64,000 nt of DNA from Sphingomonas sp. Leaf208 (GCF_001421415.1 NZ_LMKH01000035.1:121655-185654); one strand, 5' to 3'; shown: positions 47,281 through 57,063, counted from the stretch's first letter. Numbers and translations are program-made. The notes: generated by a model from the letters alone, not told the origin.

Positions 47281-47919
47281 GTGAAAGCCCCTATCCTAGC
47301 CGTTTCTGCGTGTGCGATCTTGTTGAGCGGGTGCGCCGGCAAGGGCGAAGTCGATGCGACCGGCGGCATTTCCGCAGTCCGTTCGGTCTGCCCGCCCGTG
47401 GCGATCCCGGCAGCGACCGGCGACATCACGCTGTTCGATCCGGTCACCAGCCGCGACCAGTCGGCGATCGACGTCGCCGGCTTCATGACCAACGTCCGAT
47501 CGACCTGCGCGGATGCGACGGATCAGGTCGTGACCAACGTGACGTTCGACATCCGCGCCCGCCGGACGCGCACCGAGGCGGCGCGCGACGTGACGTTGCC
47601 GTATTTCATCACCGTCGTGCGTGGCGGCAGCGCGGTCGTCGCGAAGCGCATCGGCCGTGTGACGTTGCACTTCGCCGCCGGACAGGCGCTGGCATCGGCG
47701 TCGGCCACGACGACGGCAACGGTATCGCGGGCTGCGGCCACCTTGCCGGAAGACGTTCGGGAAAAGCTGACCCGCAAGCGAAAGGCAGGCGATCAGGACG
47801 CTGCGGTCGATCCGCTGAGCACGCCGGAAGTTCGCCAGGCCGTGCTGCGTGCGAGCTTCGAGGCGCTGGTCGGGTTCCAGCTGACCGACGATCAGTTGAA
47901 GTATAACGCCACGCGCTAA
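47281..47919 (+). CDS. Hypothetical lipoprotein
   Basis: 212 residues. The N-terminus MKAPILAVSACAILLSGC has a lipobox LLSGC, so the protein is probably lipid-anchored. The rest is unrecognised, with beta-rich stretches (ITLFDPVTSRDQSAIDVAGF; VTLPYFITVVRGGSAVVAKR) and the tail ALVGFQLTDDQLKYNATR. It starts at GTG 47281, chosen because it puts the lipobox Cys at position 18; GAAGG lies upstream. ATG 47239 in frame would give an unlikely 32-residue extension. Confidence 0.75.
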   Translation: MKAPILAVSACAILLSGCAGKGEVDATGGISAVRSVCPPVAIPAATGDITLFDPVTSRDQSAIDVAGFMTNVRSTCADATDQVVTNVTFDIRARRTRTEAARDVTLPYFITVVRGGSAVVAKRIGRVTLHFAAGQALASASATTTATVSRAAATLPEDVREKLTRKRKAGDQDAAVDPLSTPEVRQAVLRASFEALVGFQLTDDQLKYNATR

Positions 47920-47962
47920 ACACCTCGCGCGGCTATCGCCCACGGCATTGCCGGAACGAAAG

Positions 47963-47996
47963 TACGGCCCCCTCTTCGCATGAAGAGGGGGCCGTA
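47963..47996. terminator. Bidirectional terminator between the lipoprotein and dps genes
   Basis: Perfect 15-bp stem TACGGCCCCCTCTTC / GAAGAGGGGGCCGTA (47963-47977, 47982-47996), loop GCAT, between convergent stops at 47919 and 48000. Confidence 0.8.
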
Positions 47997-47999
47997 ATC

Positions 48000-48608
48000 T
48001 TACTTGTCGCTGCGGACCAGTTCGGTCGCGGCGAGGTGTTCCGCCAGGAACCACACCTGCGGCTCGTGCGTGCGGATGATGTTGCTCACCAGCAGATCGT
48101 TGGTGCCGTCGTCGCCCGATTCGTCGGCAGCTTCGGCGCCTTCATGGGCCTGACGAAGGATGATCTCATGCGCCTCGAGCAGGCGCGCGAGCTGCGTGGG
48201 GACGTCTTCGCGACCCTTGGGCGGGCGGGGGATGGTCGTCATCTCCGCGACATCGTGCGACATCGCGATCGAGATACCGCCAAGCGCCATGATGCGTTCG
48301 GCGATGAGATCGACGAGTGCTGCCTGCTCTTCGTAATGCTTGTCGAGCAGCAGATGCAGTTGGTAAAACGTTGCGCCCGACATCTGCCAGTGATGCTTCT
48401 TGTACATGTCGCGGATCGTCATCGTGTCCGCGAGCACCTGGTTCAGCGTCGCGACGCTCTGGGCGCGGGCATTGTCCTCAAGTGCGATCGGGAGTTTCTT
48501 CAGCGTCCCATAAGGCTGGATCTCGCGATATTCGACCTTGTACTGTGGCTGTGCCTCGACCGAAACATCGGTGTCCGCCTTGATCAGCTTCGCGGGTTTC
48601 TTTGCCAT
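48000..48608 (-). CDS. dps: Dps-family DNA-binding ferritin-like protein
   Basis: A 202-residue Dps: stores iron and protects DNA in stress. The inter-subunit ferroxidase site is in KKHHWQMSGATFYQLHLLLD followed by KHYEE (His, Asp, Glu). The N-terminal 35 residues are Lys-rich (MAKKPAKLIKADTD), like Dps forms that bind DNA through a basic tail. AGGA lies about 8 bases upstream of ATG 48608. Monocistronic between a terminator and the divergent fructokinase gene. Confidence 0.93.
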   Translation of the reverse strand: MAKKPAKLIKADTDVSVEAQPQYKVEYREIQPYGTLKKLPIALEDNARAQSVATLNQVLADTMTIRDMYKKHHWQMSGATFYQLHLLLDKHYEEQAALVDLIAERIMALGGISIAMSHDVAEMTTIPRPPKGREDVPTQLARLLEAHEIILRQAHEGAEAADESGDDGTNDLLVSNIIRTHEPQVWFLAEHLAATELVRSDK

Positions 48609-48773
48609 TCGGAATTCCTGTCTGTTCGGGTGAACTCGACCGGCATAACGCACGAACGGACGGATCGACAGCAGATCAAATCCTCGTTCAGCGTGATCGT
48701 CAGAACCGACCTGCTCTTGACTGGACGGCGTCGGCGAAGGAAGCGGGCGCGGTAAACGTGTTGGGAGTTGAGG

Positions 48774-49688
48774 ATGACGGAAGCACCGCTGGTCGCAGGT
48801 ATCGAACTTGGCGGCACCAAATGCATCTGCATTCTTGCGCGCGGACCCGACCAGATCGAGGAAACCGTGCGGATCCCGACGACCCGCCCCGAAGAAACGC
48901 TGGCCGCGATCGAGGCGGTACTCGATCGCTGGAGCGGGTTCGTGGCGATCGGTATCGCGAGCTTCGGGCCGGTTTCGATCGATCGCCATTCGGGCGATTA
49001 CGGCCATATCACCTCGACGCCCAAGCCGGGCTGGGCCGGGACCGACATCGCGGGACGGCTGAGCCGACGTTACGGCGTGCCCACGGGCTTCCATAGCGAC
49101 GTGGTCGGCGCGGCGCTGGCCGAAGCATTCTGGGGGGCGGCGAAGGGCCTGCCGGACATCGCCTATGTCACGGTCGGCACCGGGGTCGGCGCCGGCATGA
49201 TCGCGGGCAACCGTCCGGTCGATGGCCTCACGCACTCCGAACTCGGGCATATCCGCCCCGCTCGGTTCCAGGGTGACGACTGGATCGGCAATTGCCCATT
49301 CCACGGCGCGTGCATCGAGGGACTGGTCGCGGGACCGGCCATTGCGGCACGGATCGGATTTCCCGCCGACGAAGCGCCTGCGGAGCATCCGGTTTGGGAT
49401 AACGTCGCCGATGCGCTCGGGCAGCTCTGCCATACGCTTGTGCTCACCGGCATCCCGCGCCGCATCGTCATGGGCGGTGGCGTGATGGGGGCATCGCACC
49501 TGTTCCCGCGGGTTCGTGCAGCAATGACGCGCAGCCTCGGCGGGTACATCACGCTGCCCGAGGTCGCGCTGGTCGACACGTTCATCGTGCCGCCCGCGTT
49601 AGGCAACAACGCCGGGCCGCTTGGCGCAATCGTGCTGGGTGCTCAAGCACTTGGACATAAGTTACAAACATCGTTCACAGCGTCTTAA
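48774..49688 (+). CDS. ROK-family fructokinase
   Basis: A 304-residue sugar kinase of the ROK family, closest to fructokinase by motif. N-terminal phosphate loop AGIELGGTKCICIL, TVGTGVGAGMIA with the catalytic region, and the ROK zinc motif HSELGHIRPARFQGDDWIGN followed by CPFHGACIEGLVAGPAI. It phosphorylates fructose (or another hexose) in the cytoplasm. ATG 48774 has GGGAG 6 bases upstream; a TTG two codons earlier is less likely. Confidence 0.9.
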   Translation: MTEAPLVAGIELGGTKCICILARGPDQIEETVRIPTTRPEETLAAIEAVLDRWSGFVAIGIASFGPVSIDRHSGDYGHITSTPKPGWAGTDIAGRLSRRYGVPTGFHSDVVGAALAEAFWGAAKGLPDIAYVTVGTGVGAGMIAGNRPVDGLTHSELGHIRPARFQGDDWIGNCPFHGACIEGLVAGPAIAARIGFPADEAPAEHPVWDNVADALGQLCHTLVLTGIPRRIVMGGGVMGASHLFPRVRAAMTRSLGGYITLPEVALVDTFIVPPALGNNAGPLGAIVLGAQALGHKLQTSFTAS

Positions 49689-49775
49689 CTGCTTTAGGTT
49701 ACTATCCTTCGTAACGATGAAGGCACTTGGCGTACCGCAAGGCACGGATGCGGTGGCCAGTGAGGAACTGTATCG

Positions 49776-51686
49776 ATGCGCATTCTGATCGTGGACGACG
49801 AGCCAGCGATGCATGACAGCTACCGGCGCAGCTTCGCCGGTCAGCGATCGGAGAGCGGCGAGGCGCTCGGCGCGATGGCGGCGGACCTGTTTGGCGGGAA
49901 CGCCAGTGAGCTCCGCCGCGGGGACATCGCCGGCTTCGCGCTGACGCATGCGCATCAAGGGCTGGACGCGGTCGCGGACGTCGCGCGCGCCTTGGCGGAT
50001 GGCGAACCTTTCGCAGTTGCGTTCATCGATATCCGCATGCCACCCGGTATCGACGGGCGCGAGACGGCGCAGCGCATCCGGGCGCTCGACCCGGAGATCA
50101 ACCTCGTCATCGTCACCGGCTTTTCCGATTTCTCGCCGATCGAGATCAGCAAGGTCGCCGGACCCGCCGACAAGATCTTCTACATCGCCAAGCCGTTCGA
50201 GGTCGCCGAGGTAACGCAGACTGCGACGGCGCTTGCGAAACGGTGGGAAATCGATCGCGAACTGAAGGCGGCCCGCGTCACGTTGGCCGCGCAGGTTGTT
50301 CAACTCGAACAGCAGGGTGCCGAATTAGCCGCGAACGAGAGTCGCGCGGTTCATATGGCAACGCATGATTCGCTGACCGATGCGCCGAACCGGCTCGCGT
50401 TCCTGCGCGCGCTGGCCGAACGAACGCGCGCGGCGGGACTGTTCGCGACGGTGATGGTCGATCTGGATCGGTTCAAGCTGGTCAACGACACGCTCGGCCA
50501 TCTGGCGGGCGACGCGCTGATCCGTGAGATCTGCGCGATCCTGCAACGATCGGCGCCGGAGGGAGCATTGGTGGCCCGGCTCGGCGGCGACGAGTTCGGC
50601 ATCTTGTTCGAGACGTCCGGCGAGGCGGCGGGTGTCATGGCATGCGAGCGAGTCGTCGCGGCGTGCTCGGTCAGCCTGCAGGTGTTCGGCAATTCGGTGC
50701 AGGGCGGCGCGTCGGCGGGCGTGGTCGTCAGCGAAGGCGGGCAGGGCCGCGATCCGGTCGACGTCATGCGACGGTCCGATCTCGCGCTCAACGACGCCAA
50801 GCGTGGTGGGCGAGGGATCGTCCGCCTGTTCGACGAGAGCATGGACGAAGGCATCCGTTTTCGCCGGCGAGTCGAGGGTGGGCTGAGCCAGGCGATTGCG
50901 AAGGGCGAGCTGAGTTTGGTCTATCAACCGATCGTATCGCGCGACGCGGTCGAGGTGATCGGTTTCGAGGCGCTCATCCGTTGGAACACCGACGAATATG
51001 GCGCGATGAGCCCGAGCACGTTCATTCCGATCGCCGAGGAATCGAACCTGATCCACGAACTGGGCGACTGGGTGCTGGGCGAGGCACTCGACGTCCTGAA
51101 GCAATGGCCCGGCCAGTATGTCTCGGTCAATTTCTCGCCGCGCCAGTTTCGCCGTCACAATTTCGTCGGGCACATCATGGAGAGCGTCGAGCGCGCCGGA
51201 ATCGAGCCTGCGCGATTGCAGATCGAGATTACCGAGACCGCGATCTTCGACGATGCCGAACGCGCTGCGGAAACGCTCTACAAGCTGCGCCAGATGGGGT
51301 TTCGGATCGCGCTAGACGATTTCGGGACGGGGTATTCGAGCCTGTACAACATCCGCAAGTTCGCGCTCGATTGCCTGAAGATCGACCGTTCGTTCATCGA
51401 TGGTATGGGCCGGGAGCGCGAAAGCGCGGCGATCGTGCATTCGATCATCCATCTCGGTCGCGCGCTGGGGCTGGGCGTGATTGCGGAAGGCGTCGAGACC
51501 GACGCGCAGGTCCAGGCGCTCAAGCTGGCTGGAGCGAGCCACTTCCAGGGCTATTTCTACTCGCGCCCGGTTGCCGCGGATGTCGCACTCGGCATGGCAA
51601 ACGCGCGCTATCTCGGCGGCGAAGACGATGTGGCGGGTGACGGACCGACGGCACCGCGGCAATTGGGCAATGGAATGCTGAACTAG
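49776..51686 (+). CDS. Response regulator with GGDEF and EAL domains
   Basis: 636 residues, cytoplasmic. A receiver-like domain (1-about 150) begins MRILIVDDEPAMHDSYRRSF, has the phospho-acceptor Asp in FIDIRMPPGIDG and the Lys in IAKPFEV, and contains about 30 extra residues (ALGAMAADLFGGNASELRRG). A coiled linker leads to a GGDEF domain (RLGGDEFG, residues 270-274) and an EAL domain (EAL 398-400 in FEALIRWN; later DDFGTGYSSLYNIRKF and IAEGVET). Both active-site signatures are intact, so it may make or break cyclic di-GMP, with the balance set by phosphorylation. It overlaps the next gene by 1 base (TAGTG), and the kinase encoded there is its likely partner. Confidence 0.92.
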   Translation: MRILIVDDEPAMHDSYRRSFAGQRSESGEALGAMAADLFGGNASELRRGDIAGFALTHAHQGLDAVADVARALADGEPFAVAFIDIRMPPGIDGRETAQRIRALDPEINLVIVTGFSDFSPIEISKVAGPADKIFYIAKPFEVAEVTQTATALAKRWEIDRELKAARVTLAAQVVQLEQQGAELAANESRAVHMATHDSLTDAPNRLAFLRALAERTRAAGLFATVMVDLDRFKLVNDTLGHLAGDALIREICAILQRSAPEGALVARLGGDEFGILFETSGEAAGVMACERVVAACSVSLQVFGNSVQGGASAGVVVSEGGQGRDPVDVMRRSDLALNDAKRGGRGIVRLFDESMDEGIRFRRRVEGGLSQAIAKGELSLVYQPIVSRDAVEVIGFEALIRWNTDEYGAMSPSTFIPIAEESNLIHELGDWVLGEALDVLKQWPGQYVSVNFSPRQFRRHNFVGHIMESVERAGIEPARLQIEITETAIFDDAERAAETLYKLRQMGFRIALDDFGTGYSSLYNIRKFALDCLKIDRSFIDGMGRERESAAIVHSIIHLGRALGLGVIAEGVETDAQVQALKLAGASHFQGYFYSRPVAADVALGMANARYLGGEDDVAGDGPTAPRQLGNGMLN

Positions 51687-53536
51687 TGCCGACGGTCGGC
51701 ATGGGTCGCGTTCCGGCGACGCTCGGCCGGCAATTCGGCAAGATGCGGCGGCCTGCGTCGCTTGGTGCGAAACTCGTGCTGATCATGACGGGCGTCGCGC
51801 TGTGTGGAACGGTCGCGATCACGGTGTTGCTGGCGTCGATCATCACGCCAAGCTTTACCAAGCTGGAGGACGCGGCGATCGCCGGGCAGGTCGAACGGAC
51901 GCGCGCGATGCTGTCCAAATACGCTGCCGGGGTCCAGGCGGAAGCGCGTGACCGCCGCGATGTAGCGGGGCTATCCGGGACGCGACTTGCGCCCGGTAGT
52001 CGCGCTACGCCTGCGACGCGATCGCTCCCTGCCGATGGCGTTGCCGAGATCGCAGCAAACGGCCGTATTGCTCGTGCGCGCTGGAACGGATCGCCGGGTT
52101 CGACCTCGTCGCAACAATGGAATGATTTGCTCGATCGCGAGGACTTCGCGCACGTGCTTGGCCGGCGTCGTTCGGCGCGGTTCTATACGCGGCTGGGGAA
52201 TAGTGTCGCAGCGATAGGTGTCGCGCGAATGGGGGGGGCGAGCGGCGCGGATACCGGGCAGGGTTATATCGCGGTCGCACGCTTGATAACCGCCAAGCAG
52301 ATTTCCGACGCTTTGGGTGTCGATGCGACGTTAGATGTCGGTTCCAGCAGTTCGGGGGTGGCGACCTATCGAGGGTCGAGAGCGCCAATTGCCGTGCCAC
52401 TGATCGGCGCCGACGGACGCGCCGTGGCCATGGTTCGGTTCGCCGTGCCAAGTGATGCAACGCGGCTGGGCAGGCGCGTGCTGGTGTTTGCGATCGCAGG
52501 ATCGATCGTGCTTCTGCTGTTCGTGCTCATCGTGCTGCGTCGCCTCATTGCGCAACTCGTTCTGCGTCCGTTGCTGCGCATCGAGAACCATATGCGGCGG
52601 GTTCGCGCGTCGGGATCGCTCACGTTGCTCGAAGAGGATGAACGGCGCGACGAGATCGGTTCGCTCGGGCGCAACTTCAACGCGATGTTGCAGCAATTGA
52701 AGGATCTGCGCGAACAGATCGGCGTGCAGTCGTTCGATCTCGGACGGAGCGAAAGCGCGGTGGCGGTGATGCACAACGTCCGCAACGCGCTAAACCCGAT
52801 CAGCACGATCCTCAGTCGCGAGATCGCGCAGGTGCCGCCGATCGACCGCGCCACGCTCGACCGAGCGATCGAGGAACTCGCGCGAGGCGATGTTTCCGAC
52901 GAACGCCGCCAGAAACTTGCCGCGTTCGTCACCGCAGCGGTCGACGCGGACGCCGCCAACCGTGAATCCACCCGTCACGAACTCAGCATTGGCCGTGAGG
53001 CGATGGGGCATGTTCTGGAGATCATCGGCCAGCAGCAGCAGGGCGCGCACGAACGTCCGGCGCTGGAGATATGCGACGTCACCGCGATCATCGCGCGCAA
53101 TGCGACGATCGTCCGTTACCTCGACGGCGCTTCGATCGCGTTCGGATTTCCCGCGGGACCCAAACTGGTCATGGCGAACCGGCTGATCCTGAGCCAGGTG
53201 ATCGGCAATCTGTTCGCCAATGCAGCCGAATCTATCGTCGCGCGGGGAACGGGCAGCGGATCGATCGTTACCGCCATCGAGCAGGGCGATGGCCGCGTAA
53301 CGATCGAGATTCGCGACGATGGCGAGGGGATCACGCCCGAGGTCGCGGCGACGCTGTTCCACCGGGGCTTCTCCACGCGCGCACACAAGTCGGGCGGGCT
53401 AGGGCTGCACTGGTGCGCCAATTCGGTGAACGCGATGCAGGGTTCGCTGCGTCTGGAGAGCGAGGGGCCGGGGCACGGCGCCGTTGCGATCCTGACGCTG
53501 CTGGCGCCCGATGCAGGGGTCGCCGACGCCAGTTGA
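51686..53536 (+). CDS. Membrane sensor histidine kinase with non-classical H-box
   Basis: 616 residues: TM1 about 30-54, a periplasmic domain of about 200 residues, TM2 about 265-287, HAMP to about 345, then a phosphoacceptor region with His 363 in AVAVMHNVRNALNPISTI and a HATPase domain (N-box SQVIGNLFANAAESI, G1 RDDGEGI, F FHRGFSTR, G2 SGGLGLHW). The H-box has H-N-x-x-N instead of the usual H-E-[LI]-[RK]-T-P, resembling the less common HNVGN-type kinases. GTG 51686 overlaps the stop of the GGDEF-EAL gene, indicating a matched pair. The signal sensed is unknown. Confidence 0.88.
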   Translation: MPTVGMGRVPATLGRQFGKMRRPASLGAKLVLIMTGVALCGTVAITVLLASIITPSFTKLEDAAIAGQVERTRAMLSKYAAGVQAEARDRRDVAGLSGTRLAPGSRATPATRSLPADGVAEIAANGRIARARWNGSPGSTSSQQWNDLLDREDFAHVLGRRRSARFYTRLGNSVAAIGVARMGGASGADTGQGYIAVARLITAKQISDALGVDATLDVGSSSSGVATYRGSRAPIAVPLIGADGRAVAMVRFAVPSDATRLGRRVLVFAIAGSIVLLLFVLIVLRRLIAQLVLRPLLRIENHMRRVRASGSLTLLEEDERRDEIGSLGRNFNAMLQQLKDLREQIGVQSFDLGRSESAVAVMHNVRNALNPISTILSREIAQVPPIDRATLDRAIEELARGDVSDERRQKLAAFVTAAVDADAANRESTRHELSIGREAMGHVLEIIGQQQQGAHERPALEICDVTAIIARNATIVRYLDGASIAFGFPAGPKLVMANRLILSQVIGNLFANAAESIVARGTGSGSIVTAIEQGDGRVTIEIRDDGEGITPEVAATLFHRGFSTRAHKSGGLGLHWCANSVNAMQGSLRLESEGPGHGAVAILTLLAPDAGVADAS

Positions 53537-53538
53537 GC

Positions 53539-54624
53539 CTACAACAGGCTGGGCTGTATTTCGTCGTCTTCTCCCATGATGCCCGACAACGTCAGCCCGA
53601 GCAGGCGCACGCCGTCTGGTACGGGCAATTGCGCCATGAGCAGGTCGAGGCCTGCCGAGAGGAATGCGGTCTTGTCCGTGACCGGCGCCTGCGACGATCG
53701 TGCGCGCGTGATCGTGCGGAAGTCCGCGTGGCGCAGCTTGAGCGTGACCGTGCGACCGCGCGTGCCGTGCCGTTCGATCCGCACCCATGCCGCATCCGCC
53801 ACCCGGTGCAACGCCGCGCGCAGATCCTCCGCGGTCGTCAGGTTCGTCTCGAACGTCCGCTCCGCCCCGGCCGACTTGGCGGCTCGGTTGACGCGCACGG
53901 GCCGGTGATCGATGCCGCGCGCGGCGCCGTAGAGATAATCCGCATAGCTGCCGAAATGCGCCTGGAGGAACGCGAGCGTCATGCCGTAGAGGTCCGCGCC
54001 GGTGAGGATGCCGAGCCGTTCCATCTTCTGCGCGGTCACCGGCCCGACACCGTGGAAGCGCTTGACCGGCAGCGACTGGACGAACGCCGCACCGCGCTTC
54101 GGCGTGATGATGCAGATGCCGTCGGGCTTGTTCTGGTCCGAGGCGAGCTTGGCGATGAACTTGTTGTAGCTCACACCGGCGGATGCGGTGAGGCCGGTAT
54201 CCGCCTTGATCCGCGCGCGGATTTCCTCCGCGATCGCGGCTGCCGTGCCGAGCCCGCGGATATCCTCGGTCACGTCGAGATACGCCTCGTCGAGCGACAG
54301 CGGCTCGATCAGGTCGGTATAGTCGGCGAAGATCGCGCGGATCCGGTCCGAGACTTCGCGGTACACGTCGAACCGGGGGGGCACGAACACGAGGTCGGGA
54401 CATTTTCGGATCGCCGTGACCGACGGCATCGCGCTGCGCACGCCGAACGCGCGTGCCTCGTAGCTTGCGGCGGCCACGACGCCCCGCGCACGCGACCCTC
54501 CGACTGCCACCGGGCGGCCCTTCAGCGAGGGATCGTCGCGCTGTTCGACCGACGCATAGAAGGCGTCCATGTCGACATGGATCACCTTGCGCTGCACCGG
54601 CGGCTGGGTAGGAGGAGCGGCCAT
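53539..54624 (-). CDS. dinB: DNA polymerase IV
   Basis: A Y-family translesion polymerase of 361 residues. The catalytic carboxylates are in IHVDMDAFYASVEQRD and PLSLDEAYLDVT. Palm and thumb helix-hairpin-helix: SLPVKRFHGVGPVTAQKMER. Little-finger domain from about residue 240. ATG 54624 is preferred over ATG 54630 because GGGA lies at a suitable distance. No alphaproteobacterial LexA box (GTTC-N7-GTTC) was seen in the 100 bases upstream. It converges with the histidine kinase gene (2 bases between stops). Confidence 0.95.
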   Translation of the reverse strand: MAAPPTQPPVQRKVIHVDMDAFYASVEQRDDPSLKGRPVAVGGSRARGVVAAASYEARAFGVRSAMPSVTAIRKCPDLVFVPPRFDVYREVSDRIRAIFADYTDLIEPLSLDEAYLDVTEDIRGLGTAAAIAEEIRARIKADTGLTASAGVSYNKFIAKLASDQNKPDGICIITPKRGAAFVQSLPVKRFHGVGPVTAQKMERLGILTGADLYGMTLAFLQAHFGSYADYLYGAARGIDHRPVRVNRAAKSAGAERTFETNLTTAEDLRAALHRVADAAWVRIERHGTRGRTVTLKLRHADFRTITRARSSQAPVTDKTAFLSAGLDLLMAQLPVPDGVRLLGLTLSGIMGEDDEIQPSLL

Positions 54625-54724
54625 CGTCATCCCAGATAGGGCGGCGGGACGCGCCGATACAGGGCATTCACGCAACCAAACCGCGCGCCACGCATATCAC
54701 TCGGCAACGGACGAAGGGATACCG

Positions 54725-56161
54725 ATGCAGGTTGGGACGGAGTGCTGGCGGATCGAACGTGCCGAGCGGATGGCGGTGATCGTCGATGCGGCGGACTATT
54801 TCCGGACGGCGCGCGTCGCGATGCTGGGAGCGAAGCGCCGCATCCTGCTGATCGGCTGGGACTTCGATGCGCGTATTTCGCTCGAGCCGGGCGTCGATCG
54901 ACCCGGCGAACCCAAGACCCTGGGCGCGTTCATGCACTGGCTGGTCGAGCGCGAACCCGACCTTGAGATTTACGTGCTGCGCTGGGATACCGGGGCGATC
55001 AAGTCGCTGTTCCGCGGGTCGACGCTGTTCACGATGATCAAGTGGATGCGCCACAAGCGGATCCATACCAAGCTCGACGGGCATCATCCGACCGCGGCGT
55101 CGCATCACCAGAAGATCGTCATCATCGACGATGCGCTGGCGTTCTGCGGCGGGATCGACATGACCGGCGACCGCTGGGACACGCGCGAGCACCGCGACGG
55201 CGATCCGCACCGCGTCCAGCCGTCGGGCAAGCCGTACAAGCCGTGGCACGACGCGATCAGCGCGGTGCAGGGCCCGGTTGCGCACGCGCTGGGCGAGCTG
55301 TTCCGCCGGCGCTGGCGACTGGCGGGCGGCAAGCCGATGGCGGCGGGCGTGCCGGGCGGGACGTTCTGGCCCGAGGGGCTGGCGGTCGATTTCCACGACG
55401 CCGACGTGGGCATCGCGCGGACCGAGCCGGAGATGTCGGACCAAGAGCCGGTGTACGAGAGCGAGGCGCTGTTCCTCGGGCAGATCGCTCGCGCGAAGAA
55501 GCGTCTGTATATCGAGAGCCAGTATTTCGCGTCGCGGAAAGTGGCGGAAGCGGTGGCGAGGCGGCTCGACGAGGCGGATGGGCCGGAGATCGTCATCATC
55601 AACCCGACCGTAGCGCAGGGGTGGCTGGAGCCACTCGCGATGGACACCGCGCGGGCGCGGTTGATGGAGGCGCTGCACCGGCGCGACACGCACGGGCGGC
55701 TACGGATGTATCATCCGTATACCAAGGACGGCGCGCCGATCTATTGCCATGCCAAGATCCTGATCGCGGACGACGACGTGTTTCGGTTGGGGTCTTCCAA
55801 CGTCAACAATCGGTCGCTGCGGCTCGATACCGAGTGCGACCTGGCGATCCGGGCTGCCGACACGGCGATTGCGGCGATTGCGGCGATCCGGGATGGGTTG
55901 ATGGCGGAGCATCTGGGCGTCGCGGTCGAGGTGGTCAGTGCGATGATCGCCGAGACTGGGTCGTTGATCGAGACTATCGAGCGGTTGCGGCAGGAGCGGG
56001 TCGGCTTGAGCAAGACGCTGCGGTGTTACGAGGTGCCCGATCTGACTGCAGTCGAGGCTTGGTTGGCGGATAACGAAGTGCTCGATCCGGAAGGGCCGGG
56101 GGAAATGTTCGAGTCGCTCAGCAAGCGGGGGCTGTTCCGGCGGTGGCGGCGTAAGGCTTAG
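54725..56161 (+). CDS. Phospholipase D-family protein (cardiolipin synthase-like)
   Basis: 478 residues with two HKD motifs: HHQKIVIIDDALAFCGGID and YCHAKILIADDDVFRLGSSN. No N-terminal membrane segments, unlike cardiolipin synthases such as ClsA; the start MQVGTECWRIERAERMAVIV resembles soluble phospholipase D proteins. It hydrolyses or transfers phosphatidyl groups in the known family. ATG 54725 has AAGGGA 6 bases upstream. Divergent from dinB. Confidence 0.9.
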   Translation: MQVGTECWRIERAERMAVIVDAADYFRTARVAMLGAKRRILLIGWDFDARISLEPGVDRPGEPKTLGAFMHWLVEREPDLEIYVLRWDTGAIKSLFRGSTLFTMIKWMRHKRIHTKLDGHHPTAASHHQKIVIIDDALAFCGGIDMTGDRWDTREHRDGDPHRVQPSGKPYKPWHDAISAVQGPVAHALGELFRRRWRLAGGKPMAAGVPGGTFWPEGLAVDFHDADVGIARTEPEMSDQEPVYESEALFLGQIARAKKRLYIESQYFASRKVAEAVARRLDEADGPEIVIINPTVAQGWLEPLAMDTARARLMEALHRRDTHGRLRMYHPYTKDGAPIYCHAKILIADDDVFRLGSSNVNNRSLRLDTECDLAIRAADTAIAAIAAIRDGLMAEHLGVAVEVVSAMIAETGSLIETIERLRQERVGLSKTLRCYEVPDLTAVEAWLADNEVLDPEGPGEMFESLSKRGLFRRWRRKA

Positions 56162-56174
56162 GGCGGATTTCAGT

Positions 56175-56198
56175 ATCCTCCCCCTGGCGGGGGAGGAT
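56175..56198. repeat. Single-arm palindrome (copy E5)
   Basis: A perfect hairpin ATCCTCCCC-CTGGCG-GGGGAGGAT. Its core CCTCCCCCTGGCGGGGGAGG is the same as the outer arm of the large element at 58434-58560, here present alone. It lies 13 bases after the phospholipase D stop. Confidence 0.75.
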
Positions 56199-56217
56199 TT
56201 GGAACCCCAAAATAGGA

Positions 56218-56249
56218 AAGGCCGCGGCACCCCCCGATGCCGCGGCCTT
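56218..56249 (-). terminator. Intrinsic terminator of ctrA
   Basis: Perfect 12-bp stem AAGGCCGCGGCA / TGCCGCGGCCTT (56218-56229, 56238-56249). Read on the minus strand it is followed by TTTCCTATTTT. It starts 22 bases after the ctrA stop. Confidence 0.75.
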
Positions 56250-56271
56250 CGTGCTCCCGAAAACTGGGGAG

Positions 56272-56973
56272 TTACGCGACCTGGGATTCGAGCACTTCGT
56301 CGGGCTCGCGCAGCACGTAGCCGCGACCCCAGACCGTCTCGATGTAATTCTCGCCGTCGCAGGCGAGGCTGAGCTTCTTGCGGAGCTTGCAGATGAAGAC
56401 GTCGATGATCTTCAGCTCGGGCTCGTCCATCCCGCCGTAGAGGTGATTGAGGAACATTTCCTTGGTCAAGGTCGTGCCCTTGCGGAGCGAAAGCAGCTCC
56501 AGCATCGCATATTCCTTGCCGGTCAGGTGAACGCGGCTGCCGTTGACCTCGACCGTCTTGGCATCGAGATTGACTGCCAGCTTGCCGGTGCGGATGACCG
56601 ACTGGCTGTGCCCCTTCGAGCGACGGACGACGGCGTGGATGCGCGCGATCAGTTCCTCGCGGTGGAACGGCTTGGTGACATAGTCGTCGGCGCCGAAGCC
56701 GAAGCTGCGGACCTTCGAGTCCATCTCGTTGACGCCCGACAGGATCAGCACCGGCGTCGCGACACGGGCGACGCGCAGGCGCTTGAGCACGTCGTAACCG
56801 TGCATGTCGGGCAGGTTGAGGTCGAGCAGGATGATGTCGTAATCATACAGCTTGCCCAGATCGAGGCCTTCTTCCCCGAGATCGGTGATGTAGACGTTGA
56901 ACCCTTCGGTCGTCAGCATCAGCTCGATAGCCTTGGCCGTCGTCGGCTCGTCCTCGATCAGCAGCACTCGCAT
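56272..56973 (-). CDS. ctrA: Cell-cycle response regulator CtrA
   Basis: 233 residues, the OmpR-type master regulator of the alphaproteobacterial cell cycle, flagella and pili. Receiver with phospho-acceptor Asp 51 ([20 protein letters not shown]) and Lys in [20 protein letters not shown]. The DNA-binding winged helix contains [40 protein letters not shown] and [18 protein letters not shown], nearly invariant in CtrA. ATG 56973 has AGGGGA upstream. A near-consensus CtrA box lies about 90-105 bases upstream, consistent with autoregulation. Confidence 0.96.
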   Translation of the reverse strand: MRVLLIEDEPTTAKAIELMLTTEGFNVYITDLGEEGLDLGKLYDYDIILLDLNLPDMHGYDVLKRLRVARVATPVLILSGVNEMDSKVRSFGFGADDYVTKPFHREELIARIHAVVRRSKGHSQSVIRTGKLAVNLDAKTVEVNGSRVHLTGKEYAMLELLSLRKGTTLTKEMFLNHLYGGMDEPELKIIDVFICKLRKKLSLACDGENYIETVWGRGYVLREPDEVLESQVA

Positions 56974-57063
56974 GCGTCGTCCCCTGTTCGCGAGACCGCC
57001 CGACACCCCATGTCAGCAGCTCGACTTCCATTCATTAACCACACAACATCTGAAGGCAAAAGG

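Noticed and set aside
54625..54724. SOS (LexA) box upstream of dinB
   Set aside because: No GTTC-N7-GTTC or GAAC-N7-GAAC pattern occurs in the 100 bases upstream, so SOS control is not claimed.
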